Below are positions 42,401 through 50,822 of a stretch of DNA of 64,000 bases, piece by piece. A program made the position numbers and the translations under genes. Position 1 is the first letter of the stretch, and every line of letters starts with the position of its first letter. The stretch spans positions 248,001 to 312,000 of the forward strand of contig NZ_JAJVDH010000003.1 of NCBI RefSeq assembly GCF_022758145.1. The letters run 5' to 3'. The notes beneath the pieces are model-generated. The model had not been told where the DNA came from. It saw only the letters and a list, made by a program, of their open reading frames with translations, and did not search any database. The stretch comes from Pontibacter vulgaris (GTDB lineage Bacteria; Bacteroidota; Bacteroidia; Cytophagales; Hymenobacteraceae).

Positions 42401-44657
42401 TGAGCTTACTTCTTTTAACCAGAATTTTGCAAACACATTCCAACAACGTAGTGGCAAAGAACTGAAGCCCTTTACGCGCATGGACGATGATCATTTTAGA
42501 ACTGTGCACGAACACGGGTTTGATTTCTGGAACGAGAAATACCAGCAGGCCTTTGAGGGTATTCCGCAGCACTTTGAAGTTCACCTACATAACCCGGAAA
42601 CATGGCGCGAAGTATACCTGAACCCGAATTACCTGGAAGATGGCACCTTTGAAGAAGTATCGGGTATCGCACTTGATATTACTGACAAGAAACGATCTGA
42701 AGTTGCGCTGATACAGAATGAAGAGAAATTCCGACGTATCTTCGAATCTTTCCAGGATGTTTATTACCGTACTAACCTAAACGGAACATTAGAACTTGTA
42801 AGCCCATCGGTTTACGATCTGTTAGGCTACCAGGAGAAAGAGGTACTTAACATGAACGTTACTCAGTTTTATGCACATCCTTCCACGCGCGAAATTATTA
42901 AAAATCGTGTATTAAACGAGGGAAGTATACGTGACATTGAGTTGGAAATGATTACCAGGGATGGCAACATTAAAACGGTTATAGTTGACTCGCGCCTTGT
43001 TTATGACACAGAAGGAAATCCGGTTGCTTTAGAAGGTGTATTACGCGATGTTTCAGAACTGAAACGAACACAGGTAGCCCTTATTAAAGCGAAGGAAGAA
43101 GCAGAAAACTTGCTGGAAGTTAAAACTCAGTTTTTGGCTAACATGAGCCACGAGCTGCGTACGCCAATGAATGGTATCATAGGCATGATCGACCTGCTGA
43201 ACCAGATTGTAACCGATGGCGAACAGCGCGAGTATATCGATACCCTGCGTAAATCATCGGATGCATTGCTGAATATTCTGAACGATATTCTTGATCTGTC
43301 TAAAATGCAGGCCGGCAAGTTGGTGCTGCACGAAAGCGGCATAGACCTGTACGAAACCCTCGATAAGATACATGCGCTTTTCAGTAACCGCGCTCAGCAG
43401 AAAGACCTTACCTTCACCTATAGTATTACGCCAGATACGCCGCAGTATATACTTACCGATGAAACCCGTTTCCTGCAGATACTTTCTAACCTTACATCCA
43501 ACGCTATTAAATTTACCAACGCCGGCGAAGTAAGTATAAAAGTTAGCAGCACGCCACTGGAAAATGAGGAGTACATGTTGCACGTGCGCGTAAAAGACTC
43601 AGGTATAGGAATTACTCCGGAAGACCAGCAATTGCTGTTCACAGACTTTACCCAACTTGATAACTCCTCTACCAAAACGTTTGGCGGAACAGGCTTGGGC
43701 TTATCTATTTCAAGGCAGCTGACAGAAATGCTTGGAGGCGAAATTGGGGTAGAATCGGAACCGGGGCATGGAAGTACCTTCTGGTTTAACATCAGGTTCC
43801 GGAAAGCGAACCAGCAGGAAGTAGAACAACAGCTCCATCAGCAGTCTTTACTGAACGCAGAGGTAGAGGCCCTGAAAAACAGCCCATCGGTATTGCTTGT
43901 AGATGATAACCAGATAAACCAGAAAGTAGCTGAAAAACTGCTGGAACGTTTAGGATGCCGTGTAGATATAGCCTCAAACGGTTTTGAAGCCATTGAGTGT
44001 GCTACCAGCAAAAACTATAACATCATCTTCATGGATATCCAGATGCCGGAAATGGACGGTGTTACGGCTACCAACATTATAAAAGAGAAACTGGCTGATG
44101 CCTGCCCTCCTATAGTTGCCATGACGGCTTACTCCATGAAAGATGATGCCGTGAAGTTTATAAGCCAGGGCATGGATGATTATATATCCAAACCGGTAAA
44201 AAGCGCCGACCTGCATGCTGTTATTACAAAGTGGGAAAAAAGAACCTGGTACGGTGAACAGGAGACAGAAACTACCGAAAATGTACCAGCCACGGAAACC
44301 GAAGCCCCTGAACCTGCACAAAATATTATAGATGAAGAGATTGTAGGGCAACTGAAATTAATTGGCGGCGATGAATTTGCAAGACAGTTGTATGAAGACT
44401 TTGAGCTCGAAGCCGCCGAACTACTCGATGAAGCCAAAAAAGCACTCGAGGCACAACATTACAATAGTATTTTGAGTACATTGCATCAGCTAAAAGGAAC
44501 CGGGTTTACCCTGGGCATCAATCAGCTTGCAGAACTTGCAAAGCAGCTTGAACACGATATTAAACAAGATAAGTTGGAAAGCGTTGATGATAATTTCTCC
44601 AAATTGCTGGAGCAGTACGAACACTACCGTAAAGCTTACAAAGAAATAATTATTTAA
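39429..44657 (+). CDS. Very large hybrid histidine kinase (PAS/GAF/HisKA/HATPase/REC/Hpt)
   Basis: 1742 residues with no membrane helix. An N-terminal sensor-like region (1-125) is followed by PAS (133-245), GAF (265-410), PAS (418-540), PAS (553-670), PAS (680-795), GAF (805-965), PAS (970-1095) and PAS (1100-1215). HisKA has FLANMSHELRTPMNGIIG, phospho-His about 1241. The ATPase has N-L-T-S-N-A-I-K-F and G-T-G-L-G-L-S boxes. A receiver follows (phospho-Asp about 1536 in IIFMDIQMPEMDG), then an Hpt domain (His about 1686 in TLHQLKGTG). The full phosphorelay His-Asp-His is in one chain, and the next gene, 9 bases on, supplies a free receiver. Boundaries are approximate. Confidence 0.94.
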   Translation: MPYIPKRNSANQYKQQADMLLQLLEQFAKPNTGLLIALPSGEVLASNLLSADYFPEGSPSQDQKLSQLLGINLELILKQLQENQSYTADATSAGRYTHYYYTLRQVKFQDNTFVYVELTAPKLTPGMLPFDGDSYHSVFENSTEPLFILDGEGYFIDLNRSALNLVDQQKENLVGKSILRNFGLNLFERVALKGQLQQALTGNPQKFEWWLREKTQELLPVEISLQPGTFNGHEAIFGSARNLYEAAGAEQKVHFRNHQLEFVNHLITNLSTSDSKTEVLNHTLDELLAKSEITGGCVYTYLPHEEKATLAYSAGDVDAAALPAELHLQQTLIKQLQTADKRRANAELCNMFGQHMPCKLEVVPVHSSGNPIAFILVWSNSETKITQSFLSLLDFIGGAISNYIERHELMQQLSNTEDKYKMLFENSYDAILLFKDGIVVDCNEKATQFFRCRREDLVGRSPVNYSPEYQPDGQLSSEKTERIMRHVIETGEPMTFEWKNRRKDGSLFDAEINVNRVLIDGEYYIQAFKRDITQRKQMQLARRREEIAQESMARFRNFLEKVNIIYYSTDINGNLVNANEYFLKYIEYTAEEALGKNFYELLVPANDRASRMHDFYRSLKTRQLNAYYERDILSKSGQLKTMRWNCMFEYGPDGELVGVTSVGKDMTDKRIAMEALKDNKLRLQDLFDNAHDLIQNISVDNKFIFVNRAWKERLGYTDQDIETLTLNDIVHPYYKAKLIYQLRNLYKGENVNKIETVFLTKAGKPVHLIGSITCSWQDGRPIATRAILHDITDRIKAERLQKVYYSIANLAISSKDLNSLYSAIHRELSKIIETRNIYIALCDNDHKYLHFVYLVDQFINKAAKTQVYRSFSKGLSEYIISTGKPLFMQKKELLELAERENLDVKGEMPEVILCSPLAIGDRIIGAITLQDYQNPDAYAHTDIEILHFISNQVALAIERKRNEEQINNQNARLNAIFESGSHHMWSLNRNYELTSFNQNFANTFQQRSGKELKPFTRMDDDHFRTVHEHGFDFWNEKYQQAFEGIPQHFEVHLHNPETWREVYLNPNYLEDGTFEEVSGIALDITDKKRSEVALIQNEEKFRRIFESFQDVYYRTNLNGTLELVSPSVYDLLGYQEKEVLNMNVTQFYAHPSTREIIKNRVLNEGSIRDIELEMITRDGNIKTVIVDSRLVYDTEGNPVALEGVLRDVSELKRTQVALIKAKEEAENLLEVKTQFLANMSHELRTPMNGIIGMIDLLNQIVTDGEQREYIDTLRKSSDALLNILNDILDLSKMQAGKLVLHESGIDLYETLDKIHALFSNRAQQKDLTFTYSITPDTPQYILTDETRFLQILSNLTSNAIKFTNAGEVSIKVSSTPLENEEYMLHVRVKDSGIGITPEDQQLLFTDFTQLDNSSTKTFGGTGLGLSISRQLTEMLGGEIGVESEPGHGSTFWFNIRFRKANQQEVEQQLHQQSLLNAEVEALKNSPSVLLVDDNQINQKVAEKLLERLGCRVDIASNGFEAIECATSKNYNIIFMDIQMPEMDGVTATNIIKEKLADACPPIVAMTAYSMKDDAVKFISQGMDDYISKPVKSADLHAVITKWEKRTWYGEQETETTENVPATETEAPEPAQNIIDEEIVGQLKLIGGDEFARQLYEDFELEAAELLDEAKKALEAQHYNSILSTLHQLKGTGFTLGINQLAELAKQLEHDIKQDKLESVDDNFSKLLEQYEHYRKAYKEIII

Positions 44658-44666
44658 TCCATTCTT

Positions 44667-45047
44667 ATGGCAGATAGCAAAACCATTCTAATCGCAGAAG
44701 ATAGCTCTGTGATCCTGAACCTGACGAAAAAAATTCTGGAGCTCCAGAACTACAAAATCCTTACAGCTAAAAATGGCGGTGAGGTGATGAAACAAGTAGG
44801 CAGCAACAAGATCGATGTTATTCTGATGGACCTGAACATACCCGTAAAAAGTGGTATGGAGTGCACCCGTGAAATTCGCAAAAGCGAAAACAAACAAATT
44901 GCCAATATTCCGATCATAGCTGTCACCGGTAACGCCAACAACTATAGCATGGAAGACTTTAAAGAGGCTGGCATTAATGCATACCTGCCTAAGCCACTTG
45001 ATTTCGATATGCTGGTACAAACCGTAAAACAGTATACGGCGGAGTAA
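44667..45047 (+). CDS. Single-domain response regulator (CheY-like)
   Basis: 126 residues, receiver only. The acidic pair is in LIAEDSSVIL, the phosphorylated Asp in DVILMDLNIPVKSG, the Thr in IIAVTGNANN and the Lys in YLPKPLDFD. It has no output domain. Being 9 bases after the hybrid kinase, it is the probable end receiver of that Hpt domain. It stops at 45047 and the next gene starts at 45048. Confidence 0.92.
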   Translation: MADSKTILIAEDSSVILNLTKKILELQNYKILTAKNGGEVMKQVGSNKIDVILMDLNIPVKSGMECTREIRKSENKQIANIPIIAVTGNANNYSMEDFKEAGINAYLPKPLDFDMLVQTVKQYTAE

Positions 45048-45323
45048 ATGGAGTTAAAGTACACCCGCCCTTTCTTAACCAAGCTGGAGGATATTTTTGC
45101 GGAGTCGGATTTTGTGCTGCGCTACGAAAAGGGCAATTTTAAGGCAGGTTACTGTGTGTTAAAAGACATGAAGGTAGCTGTCGTAAATAAATATTTTAGT
45201 CTGGAGGGCAAGATAAATTGCCTTTACGACATTCTGCGTACCATTTCTGTGGATGAGAGCCGCCTGAGCGATAAGAACAGGCAGCTCTACCTCGATATCC
45301 GTAACCAAGAAAAGGCCAATTGA
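45048..45323 (+). CDS. Small conserved hypothetical protein in the kinase operon
   Basis: 91 residues, starting on the base after the response regulator stop and overlapping the next start by 4 bases, so translation is probably coupled. The sequence KLEDIFAESDFVLRYEKGNF and GYCVLKDMKVAVVNKYFSLE gives an alpha/beta fold, with a C-terminal helix (LYLDIRNQEKAN). Homologues of this style occur beside MBL-fold genes in Bacteroidota. No function is known to me. Confidence 0.8.
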   Translation: MELKYTRPFLTKLEDIFAESDFVLRYEKGNFKAGYCVLKDMKVAVVNKYFSLEGKINCLYDILRTISVDESRLSDKNRQLYLDIRNQEKAN

Positions 45324-46081
45324 AAGTAACATTTTTAGGCACGGGCACTTCGCAGGGCGTACCTGTTATAGGTTGCTCCTGTGAAGTGTGCCGCTCTGTC
45401 GATTACCGCGATAAGCGGCTGCGCGTTTCCGTGCACCTGCAGGTAGAAGACAAAAGCATCATCATCGATTCGGGCCCAGATTTCAGGCAACAGGTGCTGC
45501 GCGAGCGTATACGCCGCCTGGATGCGCTCGTGTTTACGCATGAGCATAAAGACCACACCGCCGGCCTCGATGATATACGTGCCTACAATTTTTCTCAAAA
45601 TAAAGACATGCCGCTTTATGGCGAGGAGCGTGTGCTGGAACAGCTGAAACGTGAGTATGCCTACATCTTTTCGGGTTTGCAATATCCGGGCATTCCCCGC
45701 GTAGAGCTTTATCCAGTCACCGAAACTCCTTTCGAAGTAGAAGGCGTACTCTTCACCCCCATCCGGGTAAAACATTACAAGCTTCCTATTTTTGGCTATA
45801 GAATCGGCGATTTCACCTACATCACCGATGCTAATTTTATTGCTGAAGAAGAGAAAGAAAAAATAAAAGGCTCTAAAGTGGTAGTGTTGAATGCGCTACG
45901 TATGGAGCCGCATATCTCGCATTTTTCATTTCAGGAAGCGATAGAATTGTTGCAGGAACTGCAACCTGAACGCGCTTACCTAACCCACATCAGCCACCTG
46001 TTGGGGCAGCACCGCGAGGTAGAAACCCAGCTGCCTGATTTTATACATCTGGCTTACGATGGCCTTCAGATAGAAGTATAA
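45320..46081 (+). CDS. MBL-fold metallo-hydrolase (PhnP-like)
   Basis: 253 residues from a TTG start at 45320, whose last two bases open the TGA of the upstream gene (ATTGA). That start gives the exact family opening KVTFLGTGTSQGVPVIGCSC. The motif GCSCEVCRS may bind a structural zinc as in PhnP. The metal site is FTHEHKDHTAG, with further ligands in YITDANFI and the THISHLLG loop. PhnP members are phosphodiesterases acting on cyclic ribose phosphates. The true substrate here is unknown. Confidence 0.9.
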   Translation: MKVTFLGTGTSQGVPVIGCSCEVCRSVDYRDKRLRVSVHLQVEDKSIIIDSGPDFRQQVLRERIRRLDALVFTHEHKDHTAGLDDIRAYNFSQNKDMPLYGEERVLEQLKREYAYIFSGLQYPGIPRVELYPVTETPFEVEGVLFTPIRVKHYKLPIFGYRIGDFTYITDANFIAEEEKEKIKGSKVVVLNALRMEPHISHFSFQEAIELLQELQPERAYLTHISHLLGQHREVETQLPDFIHLAYDGLQIEV

Positions 46082-46208
46082 ATTGACGGGCTCTGAGTTC
46101 AGGGTGCTGAGTTAGGGGCCAGATCCCAGAGATAACTTTTTAACCGCAGGCCTTTACACTTGTGCCCCCTTTTGTGTCTTCAGAAAATGTAATTCGTAAT
46201 TTTAAAAA

Positions 46209-47780
46209 GTGCATCAGAATTACTACCTTATAAAACAACTTACCCAGCAGCTGCGGCCTATACTTATAGGCATGCAGGTAGTAACTTGCTTTAGCCAGAA
46301 CAAAGATGAGCTTATAATTGGCTTTACTTCCGGGAGCCGGGAGTTTTACATCAGGGCAATGCTTACCTCCCACTTTTCGGCATTGTCTTTTCCTGGCGAG
46401 TTTAAACGGGCTCGTAAAAATACTGTAGAGCTTTTAAAGCCACTGCTTGGCCAGACAGTTGAAAACATAGTGCAACACATGAACGAGCGCAGCTTTTACA
46501 TAGAACTTACCGGAGGAATGTTGCTGCTCTTCAAGCTTTTTGGTAACCGCTCTAACATTGTACTCTACCAACACGGCGAGGCCATCGATCTTTTCCATAA
46601 AAAATTCAGCAGTGACCTGGATCTGGACCCGATGCAGATGGACCGCCCACTGCCCCAGAACTTTGCCGCCTTTTCGGCTGCTGATGGTAACCTCAAGAAA
46701 CTATACCCTACTTTCGGCGACCTGCCAACTTTATACTTAGAAGACCAGCACTATAGTACAAAGCCGCTGGAACAAAAATGGGAAATAGTTCAGAATGTGC
46801 TGGAACAGCTGGAAAACCCGGAGTCATACTTTATTACCAAAATCAGCGGGAAATTGCGCCTGTCGCTGCTTCCACTTGGCGATATACAACAGACATTCAG
46901 CACCCCAATTGAGGCACTAAATGCCTACACCCGAAGCTATTTAACCGAAACCGGTTTTGGCCAGCAGTACGAGCAATCAAAACAACAACTCACCAAAAAA
47001 CTGACAGGCACCCAATCTGTACTGGAGCAATCGGAGGCAAAACTAAACGAGTTAAAGTATAACCGCTCCTACTCCCAGACTGCCGATGTAATTATGGCAA
47101 ACCTGACAAATATTCCGGCCAGGGCGAATGAAGTGGAATTATACGATTTTTATACCGACCAGAACCGCCTTATTAAACTTAAAGCCGGTGAAACACCTCA
47201 GCGTTTTGCCGAGCGCCTGTACCGGAAAGCTAAAAACCAACACGTAGAGGTGCGCCAGCTTGAGGAAAAAGTAGAGCGAAAACTGGAAGAAGTAATTTTG
47301 CTGGAAGATGCCTTGCAGGCTTTGGCAGAAGTTAAGGGCTACAAAGAATTGAAAGCTTACCTGCGTGACTACGCGCATTTATTTACAACAAGGCAGCAGG
47401 TACAGCAGGAAGCCCCTTTCAGACTTTTCGAAACAGAAGGCTTTAAGATACTTGTAGGTAAGAGCGCCAAAAACAACGACGAGCTCACCCAACGCCATAC
47501 TTTTAAAGATGATCTGTGGTTACATGCCAAAGATGTATCGGGCTCGCATGTGGTAATAAAGCACCAGGCTGGTAAAACTATACCTGTTACCGTTTTAGAA
47601 AAAGCAGCCCAACTTGCCGCTTACTATTCTAAACGCAAAAACGACTCGCTTTGCCCTGTTCTTTATACTCCTAAAAAATACGTTCGGAAACCAAAGAGCG
47701 CCCCTGCCGGCGCAGTGTTTGTAGAGCGTGAAAAGGTGTTATTAGTAAAGCCTGAAAATCCGTTTGAAAAGAAAGTATAG
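46209..47780 (+). CDS. NFACT-family ribosome quality control protein (RqcH/Rqc2 homologue)
   Basis: 523 residues from a GTG start at 46209. The N-terminal NFACT-N part (1-240) starts NYYLIKQLTQQLRPILIG and includes the ARKNTVELLKPLLG segment. A helical coiled-coil middle (about 255-400) follows, then the NFACT-R domain from FKILVGKSAKNNDELT through DDLWLHAKDVSGSHVVIK and the KVLLVKP end. The family binds stalled 50S subunits and, in some bacteria, adds Ala tails. Bacteroidota copies are shorter than Firmicutes FbpA. The start is uncertain by a few codons. Confidence 0.87.
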   Translation: MHQNYYLIKQLTQQLRPILIGMQVVTCFSQNKDELIIGFTSGSREFYIRAMLTSHFSALSFPGEFKRARKNTVELLKPLLGQTVENIVQHMNERSFYIELTGGMLLLFKLFGNRSNIVLYQHGEAIDLFHKKFSSDLDLDPMQMDRPLPQNFAAFSAADGNLKKLYPTFGDLPTLYLEDQHYSTKPLEQKWEIVQNVLEQLENPESYFITKISGKLRLSLLPLGDIQQTFSTPIEALNAYTRSYLTETGFGQQYEQSKQQLTKKLTGTQSVLEQSEAKLNELKYNRSYSQTADVIMANLTNIPARANEVELYDFYTDQNRLIKLKAGETPQRFAERLYRKAKNQHVEVRQLEEKVERKLEEVILLEDALQALAEVKGYKELKAYLRDYAHLFTTRQQVQQEAPFRLFETEGFKILVGKSAKNNDELTQRHTFKDDLWLHAKDVSGSHVVIKHQAGKTIPVTVLEKAAQLAAYYSKRKNDSLCPVLYTPKKYVRKPKSAPAGAVFVEREKVLLVKPENPFEKKV

Positions 47781-48049
47781 CTACGCAGCAGAATTGCAAT
47801 TCCCGTTTTCAAACCGTAGCGAAGAATCAGCTACGGTCGAAGTATAATTGGCTACTGCCAAAGTATAAACCTACCCCTCTGAGGCGGCGAATTAGACTAA
47901 TGCTGTAGCTGAAAGTATAGCCTGCTTACAATCAAAGTATAAACTGTAGCTATGAAACTATGCTTGTACCTCGCGAGAAGACAATAGAAGATTTTTGGAT
48001 AGGTATTCAAACAAAAGAGGCCAGCTTTTCAGCTGGCCTCTTTTGTTTG
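47781..48049. repeat. Repeat-bearing spacer left of the integrative element
   Basis: After the rqcH-like gene come ACCGTAGC/GCTACGGT (47813-47820 and 47830-47837), then several AAGTATA copies and CCTACCCCTCTGAGG. The last resembles CCCACCCCTGCGCCCCTCCGAGG-like units at 9.7 kb. No gene is seen. This is host DNA up to 48,049. Confidence 0.45.
48008..48049 (-). terminator. Orphaned terminator, original tRNA-Leu 3' flank
   Basis: A perfect 19-bp inverted repeat: CAAACAAAAGAGGCCAGCT at 48008-48026, loop TTTC, then its complement at 48031-48049. It ends directly at the left att copy, where the tRNA 3' end once lay, so it probably terminated tRNA-Leu on the minus strand before the element came in. 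Confidence 0.75.
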
Positions 48050-48069
48050 AAGTGCGCGCGGGGAGATTC
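48050..48069. repeat. Left attachment site (tRNA-Leu 3' remnant)
   Basis: AAGTGCGCGCGGGGAGATTC, identical to 60593-60612. After it the left copy continues TCACCTACC, whereas the tRNA continues GAACTCCC, so only the tRNA 3' end plus flanking bases were duplicated. Confidence 0.9.
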
Positions 48070-48260
48070 TCACCTACCCCATTAAACACTATCAAACAGC
48101 TCTTTAGCTACTTTCACAATTAAGGGTCACTGATTAGGTCATTTTAAAAGTGCTCTTGTATCTAATGGACTTTGATAATAATACCTTTAGATACTTCTAT
48201 TTAAGTACAAGTATGCCTAAACTAGGCACAGTTGATGGGCTCTTCAAATCCAGGTTATTC

Positions 48261-49205
48261 TTACACAGCTATCGCTTTGGTATAAGCTTTCCCATAAGAT
48301 GTTCTGTTTTTGAAATCCGCAAGAGTGTGCTTAAGAACTTTTATAAAACTATACTGGTCTATTAATAATTCAGTTGTGGAAGAGAGGTAAAGATGGCATT
48401 CCTTCTCCTTATTTATGCTCAATGTAAGTACTACGTTCTTTGATAATCGAGACTCATACTCAATTTCTCCTTTACTTATTTTGAAATCCTTACCTCTATA
48501 GTAGTAAATTAATTCATTTCCTTTTAAATATAGTTGGTTTTTCAAATCTCGTGAGTAATCAACTATAGTCATAAGTGGATAGAAAGCTGGGAAAACGAAA
48601 ACTATAAAGAAAGGCCATGGTTCCCACTTTACCCAAGGAATCATGGGAGCAAAATCTTTAACGGCTATAACAGTATCATGAATTGCATTTATGTCCCAGA
48701 GGTTGGAATCAAACTCATATTTATAGAATAAATAGAATTGATAACCAATAACCGCAATTAATGGGGAATTGATTATAAGCGTTATAAAGGTGTGTAAATA
48801 CCAATATCTTCTTTTTAACCTAGTTAAGATTACTTCTTCGTGAACTGAAGAGGAAAGAATGTCTAAACTAGTATCGGTTAATATAGAGTTATCGATTCCA
48901 TTATAAGTTAAAGATTCAGAATAACTTGATTTACCTTCGCCATTTAAAGCAGAAAGTAATTTAGTATCTACATAATCTTTATTCTTTTCGATAACTGAAC
49001 TTAGATTTGATTTACGCGCATGATTACTATTAAATTTTGACCTTATTGCATTCATAAAGAGTAGAACTGCTAAAGCAAGTAATAAGGCACACCCCAAAAA
49101 CACTCCAAATAGACCAGCTCCTCTTTCTGTTTGAGCAAGAGTAAAGAAACTGCTAATAGCAGAAAAGCCTAATACTACGCTTATTACAATCTTAAATGCT
49201 TTCAT
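48261..49205 (-). CDS. Multi-pass membrane protein of unknown function (element cargo)
   Basis: 314 residues. There are two hydrophobic helices at the N terminus (about 5-25 and 32-55), a polar loop of about 75 residues, two more around 135-155 and 195-220, and a cytoplasmic C-terminal domain with YLKGNELIYYYRGKDFKI. The latter may be a beta-rich pleckstrin-like (PH/YdbS-type) fold, a weak call. It is the first gene inside the left att site and reads outward toward it. AT-rich codon use differs from the flanking backbone. Confidence 0.7.
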   Translation of the reverse strand: MKAFKIVISVVLGFSAISSFFTLAQTERGAGLFGVFLGCALLLALAVLLFMNAIRSKFNSNHARKSNLSSVIEKNKDYVDTKLLSALNGEGKSSYSESLTYNGIDNSILTDTSLDILSSSVHEEVILTRLKRRYWYLHTFITLIINSPLIAVIGYQFYLFYKYEFDSNLWDINAIHDTVIAVKDFAPMIPWVKWEPWPFFIVFVFPAFYPLMTIVDYSRDLKNQLYLKGNELIYYYRGKDFKISKGEIEYESRLSKNVVLTLSINKEKECHLYLSSTTELLIDQYSFIKVLKHTLADFKNRTSYGKAYTKAIAV

Positions 49206-49335
49206 TTTCTAACTATGTTATGTATGTGAATATTCATCACGAATATTACAATTAGTAAATATAAGTATAATAGACTTATATGATGTATACTAATATGTGG
49301 TAACATAAAAGTGGTATTCTAAGGACTTTGTGCTC

Positions 49336-49563
49336 ATGATATCAGAGCAGGAAGTCCTTGTAAGAATAGGTAATAGATTAAAAGAAATAAGAATTGCAAA
49401 AGGGTATACTAGCTATGAGGACTTTGCCTTAGAGCATGGTATAGCCAGGATGCAGTACTGGAGGTTAGAAACAGGCAAGACCAACCCCACTATTAAAACC
49501 TTATATAAGGTACTTGAGATACACCAAATAACCCTACAAGAGTTCTTTTCTGAAGGATTCTAA
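49336..49563 (+). CDS. XRE-family helix-turn-helix regulator (element)
   Basis: 75 residues from the ATG at 49336; an in-frame GTG at 49330 adds two. The HTH runs through GNRLKEIRIAKGYTSYEDFA, ALEHGIARMQYWRLETGKTN and TIKTLYKVLEIHQITLQEFF, the plain Cro/CI-type layout. As the only recognisable soluble DNA-binding protein of the left arm it may control cargo or excision genes. It is divergent from the membrane-protein gene, sharing 130 bases. Confidence 0.85.
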   Translation: MISEQEVLVRIGNRLKEIRIAKGYTSYEDFALEHGIARMQYWRLETGKTNPTIKTLYKVLEIHQITLQEFFSEGF

Positions 49564-49786
49564 TTGTGACAAATGCTTTTATGAGTCTTTTGAAAAGCCT
49601 GCTTAGGCAAAAAATTCTTGAGTGCTTTAAATTATTATAACACTCAAATGGCTTCTTCAATAAAGAAATATTTAACGCTTAAAGCTGTTTATTAGTTGAC
49701 CATACTCATTCAGCAAAAGTGAGTAAAGTAAGCAATATTTGATGCTAACGCTAGGATTAAGGAATTACAGCACAAGAAGTTGGTGT

Positions 49787-50401
49787 TTACTTTTTCAAGT
49801 TAAAATCAGTTAATCCCGCATTTGTAGATTTATCCATTATAGTATTAGAATTATAAATCTCTATATGCTTAATTATGTGTTCTTCTAATTCTTTAAGCCA
49901 TGTGATTGATTCTGTATTAACATCATAAATGAAGTTTAATAGAATATTATGTTCTATAATTAAATCTACTTCCTGCCCAAAAATAATTTGTTGGTCTTTC
50001 GAATCTAAGTATGAATTGATACCTGCTTCTAATAGACCTTTGTTAATAAAAAAATCATCATCTCTAATAATGTATTTATCTAATAGAATAGTAGGTTCCC
50101 ACTGAATAGCCTTTTCTATTAACCTTGCATCTAAGTGACCACTTATTTTATTTCTCAAATGGTTTATAAAGCTTAACTTTTTATTTAGTGTCTTTTTCTT
50201 TTCAATCAAAGAAACATCTTCTTTTGAAATGGCATTAAAATCACCAAAGCTATCTTTCAGGTTTTGCAATGGAATCAAGCAGTATCTTATTAATCTAAGT
50301 ATACTTAAGAAATCTTTTTCAGCTAATATTTGGGCGTGAAAGTATTCTATATCTTTTCTCAAAAGTCTACATTTAAAGAAAAGCACATTATTTTTTAGCA
50401 A
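49787..50401 (-). CDS. HEPN-like protein (Rx5H motif), element cargo
   Basis: Up to 204 residues; the frame opens at a TTG (50401), and a GTG five codons later is also possible. All-helical and soluble. FINHLRNKISGHLDARLI contains R83-N84 and H89, the R-N-x4-H pattern of HEPN ribonucleases, inside an LRNKISGHLD stretch. HEPN domains are common effectors in abortive infection and toxin systems. The remainder has no clear match. It is the last of three minus-strand genes divergent from the McrBC-like pair. The HEPN call is by motif, not by search. Confidence 0.62.
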   Translation of the reverse strand: MLKNNVLFFKCRLLRKDIEYFHAQILAEKDFLSILRLIRYCLIPLQNLKDSFGDFNAISKEDVSLIEKKKTLNKKLSFINHLRNKISGHLDARLIEKAIQWEPTILLDKYIIRDDDFFINKGLLEAGINSYLDSKDQQIIFGQEVDLIIEHNILLNFIYDVNTESITWLKELEEHIIKHIEIYNSNTIMDKSTNAGLTDFNLKK

Positions 50402-50425
50402 AGCAAAACGGTTTAATAATATTAT

Positions 50426-50809
50426 TTATTCTTTAAAGTACGTTAGGTAAGTGAATATAAGAACTATTAGTGCATTCACAACAACTGCTACAATTTTTGT
50501 TATACTCCATATTCCATTTAATTTTTCTTTTTGAACACCCCATCTGTATGGTCTATTTCTCCATGAGTTAGGACAACTTTCTAAAGCTAAAAGTCCATCA
50601 TAAGAAATGTGATATGTTGTATTAGTGTTACCAGATTTAAAAACAGATGTAGTAGTATAAACATAACCATCCTTTTCTAACTTTTGTAAAGCAGTAGCTA
50701 ATAGTTCATCATCTTCATCTTTAAATTCTGGTACACTTTCTCTTGATGCAGAAAATGAAGTATGTTCCTTCATATACAAAAGAACTCTGTCGAGGAAGTC
50801 TATATTCAT
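50426..50809 (-). CDS. Small winged-helix-like protein with C-terminal membrane anchor
   Basis: 127 residues from the ATG at 50809; a TTG-started frame would begin at 50839 and overlap its neighbour. The N-terminal 75 residues look like a winged helix: a helix, FLDRVLLYMKEHTS, then ATALQKLEKDGYVYTTTSVF with a strand-turn-strand wing. GVQKEKLNGIWSI precedes a single hydrophobic helix (ITKIVAVVVNALIVLIFTYL) near the C terminus. It sits between two HEPN-like genes, 13 bases after the first and 24 before the second. A membrane-tethered regulator or antitoxin is possible but unproven. Confidence 0.68.
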   Translation of the reverse strand: MNIDFLDRVLLYMKEHTSFSASRESVPEFKDEDDELLATALQKLEKDGYVYTTTSVFKSGNTNTTYHISYDGLLALESCPNSWRNRPYRWGVQKEKLNGIWSITKIVAVVVNALIVLIFTYLTYFKE

Positions 50810-50822
50810 TATCGTGATGTAA

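Noticed and set aside
48050-48069. A second tRNA gene at the left boundary
   Set aside because: Only the last 17 bases of tRNA-Leu plus flank are present. It is an att remnant, not a gene.
48150-48365. 71-codon plus-strand open frame near the left att site
   Set aside because: It runs antisense over the end of the membrane-protein gene (48261-49205), has no domain signal, and its residues look like a frame shadow.
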